A DNA stretch of 49,611 nt from JAHFUI01 sp041485905 (GTDB lineage: Bacteria; Acidobacteriota; Vicinamibacteria; Vicinamibacterales; CAVVIG01). A program made the translations under genes and the position numbers. The notes beneath the pieces are model-generated. The model had not been told where the DNA came from. It searched no databases and saw only the letters and a program-made list of their open reading frames with translations. Location of the stretch: contig JBGPKK010000015.1 in assembly GCA_041485905.1 (NCBI GenBank), forward strand, positions 1 to 49,611, given 5' to 3'. Below, piece after piece: positions 27,212 through 34,788 of the stretch (position 1 is the first letter of the stretch; each line of letters starts with the position of its first letter).

Positions 27212-27625
27212 ATGACTTCGGATCCGCCAAAATTCAGACCGCTCGAGCGCTTCTGGCCGTACGCCGATCTGCCGGAGCAGCCGACAGAAGCGGAGCTTGC
27301 CTCGCTCGATCCGGATTTGCACGACGCGCTGTTTGGCGCCACGCCGCGGCCGTTTTCCATCACGCTCGTGTTCCCGGCGCTCGCCGTGCCGGATTTTCCG
27401 CGGGCGATCGAGATCGCCCGGGGGTCTGCGGAGTACCGCGAGACCGGCGCCGGGACGGCCTTCCGCCACCGTGCGCGGTTCTGGTCGAGCGACGCCCCCC
27501 GCCTGCGCGATCTGTTCGCCATCGTCGGGCGGTCTGACGCCACTGAGGTGCTCATCGACGATCGGCCGGTGCCGTACGCGCGCGAGCTGTGGCTGCCGCT
27601 CGTGTGGTTTCTCATCCCGCGGTAA
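27212..27625 (+). CDS. Hypothetical protein, 137 residues
   Basis: A cytoplasmic protein of unknown family, divergent from selA. It is acidic at the N-terminus (PLERFWPYADLPEQPTEAEL) with a central SITLVFPALAVPDFPRAIE segment and a C-terminal ELWLPLVWFLIPR. ATG at 27212 is chosen, giving MTSDPPKFRP; an earlier in-frame ATG at 27179 would overlap the selA start region. Codon use matches the neighbours and it is followed closely by the MXAN_5187-like gene, so it is likely real and co-transcribed with it. Confidence 0.65.
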   Translation: MTSDPPKFRPLERFWPYADLPEQPTEAELASLDPDLHDALFGATPRPFSITLVFPALAVPDFPRAIEIARGSAEYRETGAGTAFRHRARFWSSDAPRLRDLFAIVGRSDATEVLIDDRPVPYARELWLPLVWFLIPR

Positions 27626-27630
27626 AGCCC

Positions 27631-28215
27631 TTGGCCGAACCTACACCAATCGCCAACGATCTGCAGCGGCTCGAAGTCGAGCTGAAGCGCCTCGAAGTGG
27701 AATACAACATGTTTTTCTCCGGCCGGCTGCCAAAGCCGCCGTGGGAAACCCGGAGCCGCGTCGAAGCGATCGTGAAGCAGTACGATCGCGCCTATATTCA
27801 GAGTTCCGGCGACCGGTTCCGGTTCTCCACACTGCAGTCACGATTCGCCACGCTCGTCGATCTCTGGGACCGCGGCCTTCGCGCGCGCGAAGAGGGACGA
27901 CCGGGGCCGTTCGTGGTGAAGCCCCGCGATAAGCCGGCGCCCGAACGCCCGAAGGATCGCATCCTCTACGTCACGACCTTCCAGAACCCGTTGAAGGAGA
28001 TGGATCGGCTTCACGATCTGTTCGAATCGCTCGTCGAGGCGCGGCGTGAGAGCGGTCAGGAGGCGCCGCCGTTTCACAAGTTCGCCGAGCTGGTGAAAAG
28101 CCAGGTCAACAAACTTCAGCAGAGCGGCAGCAGCGAAGTGGCGTTCCGCGTGATGTTGAAGGATGGAAAGGTGAGCTTTACGGCCCGCGCCCTCAAGGGC
28201 GGCGGGGAAGAGTGA
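27631..28215 (+). CDS. MXAN_5187 C-terminal domain-like protein
   Basis: A 194-residue hydrophilic protein. The region EVELKRLEVEYNMFFSGRLP, then PPWETRSRVEAIVKQY and FRFSTLQSRFATLVDLWDRG matches, from memory, the C-terminal domain of Myxococcus MXAN_5187-type proteins, whose function is unknown. TTG at 27631 lies five bases after the previous stop; a GTG at 27589 would extend it by 14 residues into the previous gene. It ends before a hairpin shared with the convergent csp gene. Confidence 0.75.
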   Translation: MAEPTPIANDLQRLEVELKRLEVEYNMFFSGRLPKPPWETRSRVEAIVKQYDRAYIQSSGDRFRFSTLQSRFATLVDLWDRGLRAREEGRPGPFVVKPRDKPAPERPKDRILYVTTFQNPLKEMDRLHDLFESLVEARRESGQEAPPFHKFAELVKSQVNKLQQSGSSEVAFRVMLKDGKVSFTARALKGGGEE

Positions 28216-28241
28216 CCGGGCACCCGTCAGGGCACCCGGTC
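28214..28241. terminator. Hairpin between convergent genes
   Basis: Arms GACCGGG (28214-28220) and CCCGGTC (28235-28241) lie in the gap between the MXAN_5187-like gene and csp and could serve both directions. There is no U-run on either side. Confidence 0.45.
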
Positions 28242-28253
28242 GCGCGGGGTTGA

Positions 28254-28457
28254 CTAGATTTTGGTGACGTTGCCGGCCTGCGGGCCTTTGGGGCCGTCGA
28301 CGATCTCGAACTCGACTGCCTGGCCTTCCTCGAGCGAGCGGAAGCCGTCGCCGGAAATGGCCGAGTAGTGCACGAAGACGTCACTACCTCCTTCGCGTTC
28401 GATGAATCCGTAACCCTTCGCGTTGTTGAACCACTTGACCTTGCCTGTGATGCGCAT
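28254..28457 (-). CDS. Cold-shock domain protein
   Basis: A 67-residue single CSD RNA chaperone. It carries GKVKWFNNAKGYGFIER (RNP1 KGYGFIE) and VFVHYSAIS (RNP2), followed by EGQAVEFEIVDGPKGPQA. Such proteins melt RNA secondary structure. ATG at 28457 is preceded by AGGAAGAA. It is divergent from purH across a highly structured 187-bp region. Confidence 0.95.
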   Translation of the reverse strand: MRITGKVKWFNNAKGYGFIEREGGSDVFVHYSAISGDGFRSLEEGQAVEFEIVDGPKGPQAGNVTKI

Positions 28458-28516
28458 CGTTCTTCTTCCTGTGTTACTGGGACGCCACACTATCGTCGCG
28501 CCCAAAACCAACCCCG

Positions 28517-28550
28517 CCGGTACCGGGGAAATCCCGGATGAAAAATCCGG
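28517..28550. repeat. Two small palindromes in the csp-purH intergenic region
   Basis: CCGGTACCGG (28517-28526) is a perfect 10-bp palindrome. The hairpin CCGGAT-GAAAA-ATCCGG (28534-28550) follows. Together with the terminator at 28564-28587 they form a compact structured block. Confidence 0.7.
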
Positions 28551-28563
28551 CCGCTGGCAAAAA

Positions 28564-28587
28564 AAAAGGCCGCGTCTGCGGCCTTTT
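28564..28587. terminator. Bidirectional intrinsic terminator
   Basis: AAAAGGCCGC-GTCT-GCGGCCTTTT is a perfect 10-bp stem with a four-base loop, flanked by an A-tract of nine or more on the left and Ts on the right. It lies between the divergent starts of csp and purH, where no open reading frame needs it. It may end a small RNA or attenuate purH or csp transcription. Confidence 0.8.
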
Positions 28588-28644
28588 CCTTACGGCGCCA
28601 GGCCCGCCCGGCGTCGAGTGAGATGATACTGGACTTTTCCGATT

Positions 28645-30255
28645 ATGCCAAGAGCCCTGCTGAGCGTCTCCGATAAGACCGGCATCGCCGACCTCGGACG
28701 CGGCCTCGTCGCGCGCGGGTTCACGCTCGTCTCGACCGGGGGCACCGCCCGCGCCCTGACCGACGCGGGACTGCCGGTCACCAGCGTGTCGGACGTAACC
28801 GGCTTTCCGGAAATAATGGATGGCCGCGTGAAGACGCTCCATCCGACGATTCACGCCGGCATCCTCGCCCGGCGCGACCGTCCGGACGACCTCGCGTCGC
28901 TCGAGCGGCACGGGATCGGCCTGATCGACCTCGTCGTGGTCAATCTCTATCCGTTCGCCAGAGCCGCGGCGAAGGCGAGCACGCCGTTCGAGGCGCTCAT
29001 CGAGGAGATCGACATCGGCGGGCCGTCGCTGGTGCGCGCGGCGGCGAAAAATTTCCGGGACGTGCTGATCGTCGTGGACGCATCGGATTACCCGCGTTTG
29101 CTCGCAGCTTTGGACGAAGGGCCGACGCTCGAGTTCCGCTATGAGCTGATGGTGAAAGCGTTCGCGCACACGGCCGAGTACGATTCGACGATCACGGCCG
29201 CGCTGCTTCAGGTGAACGTCAGTGAACATGGGCTGGAACGCACAGAGCTGGACTCCTCCTACTTCCGCCCGACGTTGGAGTTCAACGACCGCTTCGACCT
29301 GCGGCTCGAGAAGATCCGCGACCTGCGTTACGGAGAGAACCCGCATCAACGCGCCGTGTGGTACCGCGCCGCAGACGTGAGGTCCGGATTCGGCGGCGTC
29401 ACCATCCTTCAGGGAAAAGAGCTCTCGTACACAAATCTCCTGGATCTCGATGCCGCCGCCCGCATCGTGCTCGAGTTCGGCGAGCCGGCGGCGGCCGTGA
29501 TCAAGCACACGAACCCCTGCGGCGTCGCCGTCGGCCCCACGATCGCCGAAGCATACGTCCGTGCGCGCGAGGCAGACAGTTTGAGCGCGTTCGGCGGCAT
29601 TGTCGCGCTGAACCGCAGCATCGACGTCGTGACGGCGCAGGCGCTCACGTCCACGAAGATCGATTGCGTGGTCGCTTACGCGGCGGACGAGGAGGCGCGC
29701 GAGATTCTGAGGCGAAAGCCGAACATGCGGGTGGTGATCGCCGATTGCAGCGCCGCAACCGCATTGGCGTTCGAGCTTCGTTCCATTCTGGGGGCGATGC
29801 TGGTCCAGGAGCGGGACGCCGTGGTCGAAGCGCGTACCGTATGGACGCCCGGTGCGCTACCTCAGGGGTTTCGCGTCGTCAGCCGGAGGCAGCCGACCGG
29901 CGACGAATGGGAGGCGCTGCGATTCAGTTGGCGAGTGTGCGCTCATGTGAAATCCAACTGCGTGGTGTTCGCGAACCGTGAGCAGACGCTGGCAGTCGGG
30001 GCCGGGCAGATGAGCCGCGTCGATGCGGTCAATGTCGCGGTGATGACGGCACGGGGGACACAGGGGCTCGCCGGATCCGTCGCCGCCACTGACGGCTTTT
30101 TCCCGTTTCGCGACGGAGTCGACGCGGTGGCGACGGCCGGAGCGACCGCGGTGATCCACCCCGGCGGATCTCTCCGTGACCAGGAGGTGATCGCCGCCTC
30201 CGACGAACACGGCCTGGCGATGGTTCTTACCGGCAGGCGTCATTTCCGACATTAG
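28645..30255 (+). CDS. purH: Bifunctional AICAR transformylase / IMP cyclohydrolase
   Basis: A 536-residue enzyme for the last two steps of de novo IMP synthesis. The N-terminal cyclohydrolase domain has ALLSVSDKTGIADLGRGL, LVSTGGTARAL and MDGRVKTLHPTIHAGIL. The C-terminal transformylase domain has LRYGENPHQRAVWY, KHTNPCGVAVG, KSNCVVFAN and GAGQMSRVDAV, ending GATAVIHPGGSLRDQEVI. The length is normal. The leader contains the terminator-like hairpin at 28564, which could give attenuation. Confidence 0.97.
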   Translation: MPRALLSVSDKTGIADLGRGLVARGFTLVSTGGTARALTDAGLPVTSVSDVTGFPEIMDGRVKTLHPTIHAGILARRDRPDDLASLERHGIGLIDLVVVNLYPFARAAAKASTPFEALIEEIDIGGPSLVRAAAKNFRDVLIVVDASDYPRLLAALDEGPTLEFRYELMVKAFAHTAEYDSTITAALLQVNVSEHGLERTELDSSYFRPTLEFNDRFDLRLEKIRDLRYGENPHQRAVWYRAADVRSGFGGVTILQGKELSYTNLLDLDAAARIVLEFGEPAAAVIKHTNPCGVAVGPTIAEAYVRAREADSLSAFGGIVALNRSIDVVTAQALTSTKIDCVVAYAADEEAREILRRKPNMRVVIADCSAATALAFELRSILGAMLVQERDAVVEARTVWTPGALPQGFRVVSRRQPTGDEWEALRFSWRVCAHVKSNCVVFANREQTLAVGAGQMSRVDAVNVAVMTARGTQGLAGSVAATDGFFPFRDGVDAVATAGATAVIHPGGSLRDQEVIAASDEHGLAMVLTGRRHFRH

Positions 30256-30260
30256 AGCCC

Positions 30261-30335
30261 GTCTCATAAACGCGCACGAAATCACGAAAACGGTACCATT
30301 TTTTCGTGTTTTCGCCTTTTCGTCGCAAATGAGAC
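30261..30335. repeat. Type II CACGAAA inverted repeat downstream of purH
   Basis: Outer arms GTCTCAT (30261-30267) and ATGAGAC (30329-30335) enclose CACGAAA-type repeats on the left and TTCGTG/TTTTCG repeats on the right, so the whole block can fold into one long imperfect stem. It fills much of the 143-bp gap after purH. Confidence 0.85.
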
Positions 30336-30398
30336 TAGTGTTCCCGTGAAATATTGCTGTCCGAAATCGGCGCGGTTGTTGCACACTAAAGGTGCGCG

Positions 30399-30824
30399 AT
30401 GCGGTCACCTTTTGAGTCCACGGTTTCACGGCTCCGGCCCGGCACCGGCGAGACGAGCACGGTCGTCCCGAAACGGTGCACCCTCGACGGTTTCGCCGAG
30501 GATGTCTCCAATGCCGATGGCCTCCACGTCCGCGACGTCGAGACGCTCGCGACGCTGCTGGCGCGCACGGAGAATTCGGTCTACCGCATCATTCCCCTCG
30601 AAGCCGGCAGTTCCCGGGTGCTCATCCAGGGCGGTCGGTTCTTCCCGGAACCGACCGAGGTCCGGTTCGCCGGCTCCGGCTTTGGCGGCAGCTTCCTCAA
30701 GCTGGGGTGGATCGGCCTGGGGCTCCGCATGGAAATTCTCTGGGACGGGCAGCGCATCATCACGTCGCGCGTCCGCGGAATCCAGCTACAGCGCGACACC
30801 GCACGTTCTGCCGGCGTGAATTAA
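30399..30824 (+). CDS. Hypothetical protein, 141 residues
   Basis: A soluble protein of unknown function. The C-terminal part has EVRFAGSGFGGSFLKLGWIG and MEILWDGQRIITSRVRGI, suggesting a small beta-sheet domain. There is no signal peptide. It is convergent with the phosphatase gene (20-bp gap). The start at 30399 follows the purH repeat; no clear ribosome binding site is seen. Codon use is like that of neighbouring genes. Confidence 0.6.
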   Translation: MRSPFESTVSRLRPGTGETSTVVPKRCTLDGFAEDVSNADGLHVRDVETLATLLARTENSVYRIIPLEAGSSRVLIQGGRFFPEPTEVRFAGSGFGGSFLKLGWIGLGLRMEILWDGQRIITSRVRGIQLQRDTARSAGVN

Positions 30825-30843
30825 TCGCTCGCGACGCTCGCGG

Positions 30844-32472
30844 TCACCCGTCGTAGCGGACCACCACCATCGTCACATCGTCGTTCGGCGTCGCCTGGCC
30901 ACAGAAGGCCCGCACGTCGACGAGCAGCGCGTCCAGCATGTCCTGCGGCGTCTTCGTGCGGTGCGTTTCGATAGCGGCGATCAGCCGCTCGTCGGTGAAC
31001 TCCTCGCCGCTCTCGTTCATCGCTTCGCTCACGCCGTCGCTGAACGCGACGACGATGTCGCCGGGCGTGAGGGAGAGGGTTTCCTCCTCGAACTCCGCGT
31101 GCTCGAAGAGACCGAGCACCACGCCGCCCGTCTCGAGCCGCCGCACCCCGTCGGCCGTCACCAGCATCGGCGCGTTGTGGCCGCCGTTCGAATAGGTGAG
31201 GGATCCATCCGGCCCGAGCATCGCGTAAAACGTCGTCAGGAAGCGGGCTTCGATCGCGCGGCGGAACAGCCCGCGATTGAGCCGCGTGAGCAGCGGCGCG
31301 GCGCTCTGCTGATACGTCGCCTCAGCGCTGAACATGCCGAGCAGCGCCGCCGCCAGCAGCGCGGCGGGCGAGCCCTTGCCGGCCACATCGCCGAGGATGA
31401 AACCGAACTGCCCGGTCGGGAGATCGACGTAATCGAAGAAGTCGCCGCCAACGGCCCGGCACGGTACCGAGGCCCCCGCGATCGTAAAGAAGTCCCCGGT
31501 TCGGCCTGCGGCCGGCAGCAGCGACTGCTGAATGGCTGCGGCGACCTTCAGTTCCTGCTCGAGCTTCGATCGCTCGTCCGCTTCACGGTACAACCGCGCA
31601 TTTTCGATCGCGACCGCCGCTTCCGTGCTGAGCGTCTCGAGCGCCGCCCGCGCCGCCGCCGACCGCAGCGCGCCGCGCTCGCGGCTGTCGAGATAGAGCA
31701 CCCCGATGTTTTCATCCGTGCGCTCTTCCGCGCGCTCCAGGTACCGCACCAGACGCAGCGGCGTGCAGAGCACGTGTCGGATTCCCAACGCCACGGTGCC
31801 GGTGTGCAGGTGCGCCAGATCGCCGTCGAGCAGATCCTCGACGATCGCCTCCTGACCGGTGGCGAACACGGTTTCGGGAATCTTCCGGCTGGTCGCGAAC
31901 GTGCGGCCGGAGAGCGTGAGGTGGCCGCGTGCCCTCGCGAGCTTGAACTCGAGCTGTCCCTGCGGGTTCGCCAGCATGATGAATCCGCGCTCGGCGCCGG
32001 TCACGTCGATTGCCGAATCGATCACGAGCGTGAGGACGTCGTCGAGCACGCGCCCCGATCCGAGCGCGCGCAGACCCTCCAGCAGGCCGGCCATGTGCCG
32101 GATCTCGCTGGCTGCGGCGACGGCGCTGCGCTCCTGCGAGGGCGCTTCGTCCCCGAGGAAGAAGACGATTTCAGTGTCGTCGGACTGGCCCAGGCGGATG
32201 CGATCGCCATGCACGAGCGCGTGCTCGGTGGTTCGCTCGCCGTTGACGAACGTGCCGAAGCGGGACTCGCAGTCGCGCAGGCGGGACACGCCGTTCTCGG
32301 TGACGATTTCGGCGTGCAGGCGGGACACGCCCGCGCCCTGCACGCGGATGTCGGTCTCGCTGCGGCGGCCGAGCGTCAGCGTCGGCTTGTCGATCGCGAT
32401 CATCCGCTGACCGAGGGTGTCGGTGATCAGCAGCCGCGGCGCGTCGGCGGCGTTTGTGTACGTGTCGCTCAC
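30844..32472 (-). CDS. FHA-GAF-PP2C (SpoIIE-type) phosphatase
   Basis: A 542-residue signalling protein. An N-terminal FHA domain (GRRSETDIRV, SRLHAEIV, GTFVNGERT) binds phosphothreonine. A central GAF domain (about 130-310) follows, then a short helical linker (ELKVAAAIQQSLLP) and a C-terminal SpoIIE/RsbU-like PP2C domain with metal-binding acids in AVGGDFFDYVD, LGDVAGKGSPAA, VAFSDGVSEAMN and NDDVTMVVVR. It probably dephosphorylates anti-anti-sigma or similar proteins. The start overlaps the end of the NTF2-like gene by 4 bp; it is the last gene of a minus-strand cluster. Confidence 0.93.
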   Translation of the reverse strand: MSDTYTNAADAPRLLITDTLGQRMIAIDKPTLTLGRRSETDIRVQGAGVSRLHAEIVTENGVSRLRDCESRFGTFVNGERTTEHALVHGDRIRLGQSDDTEIVFFLGDEAPSQERSAVAAASEIRHMAGLLEGLRALGSGRVLDDVLTLVIDSAIDVTGAERGFIMLANPQGQLEFKLARARGHLTLSGRTFATSRKIPETVFATGQEAIVEDLLDGDLAHLHTGTVALGIRHVLCTPLRLVRYLERAEERTDENIGVLYLDSRERGALRSAAARAALETLSTEAAVAIENARLYREADERSKLEQELKVAAAIQQSLLPAAGRTGDFFTIAGASVPCRAVGGDFFDYVDLPTGQFGFILGDVAGKGSPAALLAAALLGMFSAEATYQQSAAPLLTRLNRGLFRRAIEARFLTTFYAMLGPDGSLTYSNGGHNAPMLVTADGVRRLETGGVVLGLFEHAEFEEETLSLTPGDIVVAFSDGVSEAMNESGEEFTDERLIAAIETHRTKTPQDMLDALLVDVRAFCGQATPNDDVTMVVVRYDG

Positions 32473-32894
32473 GCCGGTTTCGCCTTAAGCAAACCAATCT
32501 GTACCAACAGGCCCGTGAAGTCGTAGATGGGCCGCGCGTGCGTGAACTGCTGGTTGTTCACGGTGAACAGCCACACGACCGGCACCCGAAACGGCTTGCC
32601 GGTCGGCGGAAGTCCCATGAACCCGCCGGTATCGGTTCCCGACTGCGTGGTCATTTCGGTGATCCGATCGCCGTCGATCAGCAGCTCCTCATAGGCCCAC
32701 ACGGCATCAGGGAAGCCTTTGAACCACGTGCCGTACAACTTGCCGATCGCCTCGCGCCCCTTGACCGTCCCGCCCGCCAGCGGACTGATCTGTTCGCAGT
32801 CCGTCGCGTGCTGGCTGACGATGAAGTCGAGGTCGCGGCGGTTGATGGCGTCGTGCCGCAGCGCGAACATCCTGACGATCTCGTCGCGACTCAT
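32469..32894 (-). CDS. NTF2-like (SnoaL / ester cyclase-type) protein, copy B
   Basis: A 141-residue cone-fold protein: MSRDEIVRMFALRHDAINRR, then HATDCEQISPLAGG, GREAIGKLYGTWFKGFPDA and the long matching block SGTDTGGFMGLPPTGKPFRV. Polyketide-cyclase-like members bind or isomerise small hydrophobic substrates; the specific role is unknown. It is a close paralogue of the next upstream gene, same length, and overlaps the phosphatase start by 4 bp, so it is translationally coupled. Confidence 0.85.
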   Translation of the reverse strand: MSRDEIVRMFALRHDAINRRDLDFIVSQHATDCEQISPLAGGTVKGREAIGKLYGTWFKGFPDAVWAYEELLIDGDRITEMTTQSGTDTGGFMGLPPTGKPFRVPVVWLFTVNNQQFTHARPIYDFTGLLVQIGLLKAKPA

Positions 32895-32906
32895 GCCACC
32901 TCCCCC

Positions 32907-33332
32907 TCACACGCGCTTCGTTTTCAGCACGCCGATCTGCACCAGCATCCCCGTGAAATCGTAGATGGGGTGCGAGTGCGTGATCAGGTTCTCCTGCACG
33001 GTGCACAGCCACAACAGCGGAATCTTAAACGGCTTACCGGTCGGCGGCAGCCCGAGGAAGCCGCCCGTGTCGGTGCCGCTGACGGTCCATAGTTGCGCGA
33101 CCCGATCCCCATCGATCAACAGCTCGTCGGTCGTCGCCACGAGATCCGGGAAGCCCCGGAACCACGACTCGTAGACCTGCGCGATGGCCGATCGGCCGGT
33201 GACCGAGCCGCCGGCCGTGGGACTCTCCATGACGCAGGTGCCGGCGTGCTGCGCGGCCATTGCCGCGGCATCCCGCCGCTCCATCGCGTCCTGACAGCGG
33301 GCGAACAACGAGACGATCTCCTCACGGGTCAC
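32907..33332 (-). CDS. NTF2-like (SnoaL / ester cyclase-type) protein, copy A
   Basis: A 141-residue paralogue of copy B, lying 12 bp upstream of it. The shared segment SGTDTGGFLGLPPTGKPFKI and the C-terminal HPIYDFTGMLVQIGVLK differ at few positions, showing a tandem duplication. The GTG start at 33332 (MTREEIVSLF) gives exactly the same length as copy B; the open frame extends further but without similarity. Confidence 0.85.
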   Translation of the reverse strand: MTREEIVSLFARCQDAMERRDAAAMAAQHAGTCVMESPTAGGSVTGRSAIAQVYESWFRGFPDLVATTDELLIDGDRVAQLWTVSGTDTGGFLGLPPTGKPFKIPLLWLCTVQENLITHSHPIYDFTGMLVQIGVLKTKRV

Positions 33333-33403
33333 CAGCCGCCCTCCCGCGCCATGCCGAGCGCGCCCTTGCCGGCTTGACGAGCCACGGCCTGAAGCAGCGG
33401 GAA

Positions 33404-33688
33404 TTATACGCGTTCGATGCTGATTTGAGGCTCGTACAGCCAGGTGCCGCGGCAGTCCGGACACTTGCCAGGCTTCGACAGCTTGTCCTCCGCGAATGTA
33501 AAGCCGCATCGGCGGCAGCGCGCCGGCTCCACGATCACGCGGTGCCCGGCGGCGCGAGCCGATTGAATCAGGTGACGCAGATCGTCCTCGACCTCACCCC
33601 GTGCGAGCCCCAGCTCGCGCGCGATCGAGGACATCGATCGCGGTTGCGCGGCGAGGACGTTCAGCAGGTCTTTGCGGTACACGTTCAC
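33404..33688 (-). CDS. HTH / zinc-ribbon predicted transcriptional regulator
   Basis: A 94-residue protein with an N-terminal winged-helix-like region (LLNVLAAQPRSMSSIARELG) and a C-terminal zinc ribbon with ligands CRRCGFTF and CPDCRGTW. This arrangement matches the COG3357-type regulators best known from archaea and some bacteria. It is the first gene of the minus-strand cluster leading to the phosphatase and is divergent from the VWFA-related gene. Its target is unknown; autoregulation of the divergent region is plausible. Confidence 0.82.
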   Translation of the reverse strand: MNVYRKDLLNVLAAQPRSMSSIARELGLARGEVEDDLRHLIQSARAAGHRVIVEPARCRRCGFTFAEDKLSKPGKCPDCRGTWLYEPQISIERV

Positions 33689-33708
33689 ATCACCCGGCCG
33701 ATAACCCC

Positions 33709-33738
33709 TTGACCCCCAGAGGGGGACCCAACTAGCAT
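33709..33738 (+). promoter_or_regulatory. Predicted promoter of the VWFA-related gene
   Basis: TTGACC (33709-33714), an 18-bp spacer and TAGCAT (33733-33738). The hairpin CCCCC-AGA-GGGGG (33713-33725) sits mostly inside the spacer. The -10 is identical to that of nuo. Confidence 0.55.
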
Positions 33739-33787
33739 CCTCCGTTACGCCCGTCTTTCGATCGGCTCTTTTTCAACGGAGGTCAGG

Positions 33788-34744
33788 ATGCCACGCCTCG
33801 CTTTGCATCGCCGACGATTTGTCGGGATCGGCCTCGCCGTGTTGTCGTTAATCGCCTCTCCCTGGGGCGTCAACCGCACCCTTCACGCGCAACAGCAGGG
33901 CCAATTATTCCTCAGCGTGCTGGACGCAAGCGGCCAGCCCGTCACGGATCTGGATCCCGGCGACGTCTCCGTCATGGTGGACGATGTCGATTGCAAAGTG
34001 GTCAAGCTCGAACCGATCAGCAGGACGATGAAGGTCACCCTGATGGTCGACAACGGTTCCGCGACCTCCAACGTCCTCTCTGTGCTGCGCACGGCCGTCA
34101 AGGGGTTTATCGAAGCCATTCCCGACGGCGTGCAGATCGAGTTGTTGACCACCGCTCCGCAGCCGAGATGGCTCGAGAAGTTCACGTCGGATCGGGAGAA
34201 GCTCCTGAAAGCCGTCGACCGGCTGACGCCGGATTCGGGGGCCGCGCTGTTCTTCGACGCCCTCGTGGAAGCGGGGAATCGGGTCGACAAGGAGAAGGGC
34301 GACTATTTTCCCGTGTTCATGATGCTGGCCTCGGACGTGGGCCGCAACAGCGGGGCCATGGACCGCGAGTACCAGAAACTGCAGCAGCAGATTATCCAGC
34401 GGGCGATCACGATTCATTTCCTGATGTTCCATTCGGGCGGCACGCGGGAAGGCTCGGTTGCCGGCGCGTTGCAGACCGAAGTGGGCCTCGCGCTCACGAA
34501 GATGAGCGGCGGCCGCTACGAGAACATTGCGGCGAACACCCGACTTGCATCGCTGATGCCGGAAATGGCGAAACAGATCGCCGAAAGCAACCTCCGACAG
34601 ACCCACCAGTACCGGATTACCTACGAACGGCCGGGCAAGGACTTGAAACCGCCGCAGAAGATTTCGGCAGGGCTCACGAAGCTGAGAATCGGCGTGGCGC
34701 CGTTGCTGTCCATCGACGGCCACATCCCGATCGGCGCGCCGTAG
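33788..34744 (+). CDS. Secreted VWFA-related domain protein
   Basis: A 318-residue protein with a signal peptide (hydrophobic stretch GIGLAVLSLIASPWG, cleavage near LHA-QQ). A short N-terminal strand region (LFLSVLDASGQPVTDLDPGD) is typical of the acidobacterial VWFA-related family. A von Willebrand factor A-like domain follows, with VTLMVDNGSATSN in place of the canonical DxSxS metal site, so the MIDAS is probably altered. Function is probably adhesion or protein-protein contact. The ribosome binding site GGAGG precedes the ATG. Confidence 0.88.
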   Translation: MPRLALHRRRFVGIGLAVLSLIASPWGVNRTLHAQQQGQLFLSVLDASGQPVTDLDPGDVSVMVDDVDCKVVKLEPISRTMKVTLMVDNGSATSNVLSVLRTAVKGFIEAIPDGVQIELLTTAPQPRWLEKFTSDREKLLKAVDRLTPDSGAALFFDALVEAGNRVDKEKGDYFPVFMMLASDVGRNSGAMDREYQKLQQQIIQRAITIHFLMFHSGGTREGSVAGALQTEVGLALTKMSGGRYENIAANTRLASLMPEMAKQIAESNLRQTHQYRITYERPGKDLKPPQKISAGLTKLRIGVAPLLSIDGHIPIGAP

Positions 34745-34785
34745 AAACTTAAAACTTAGAACTTAAAACTAAGAACCTAAGAACC
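34745..34785. repeat. Type II AACTTAAAACTTAG repeat after the VWFA gene
   Basis: Head-to-tail variants of AACTTA, AACTTAG and GAACCTAA start immediately after the stop codon and end 3 bp before the inverted repeat of the IS66 element, so the element inserted beside this repeat. Confidence 0.85.
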
Positions 34786-34788
34786 AAG

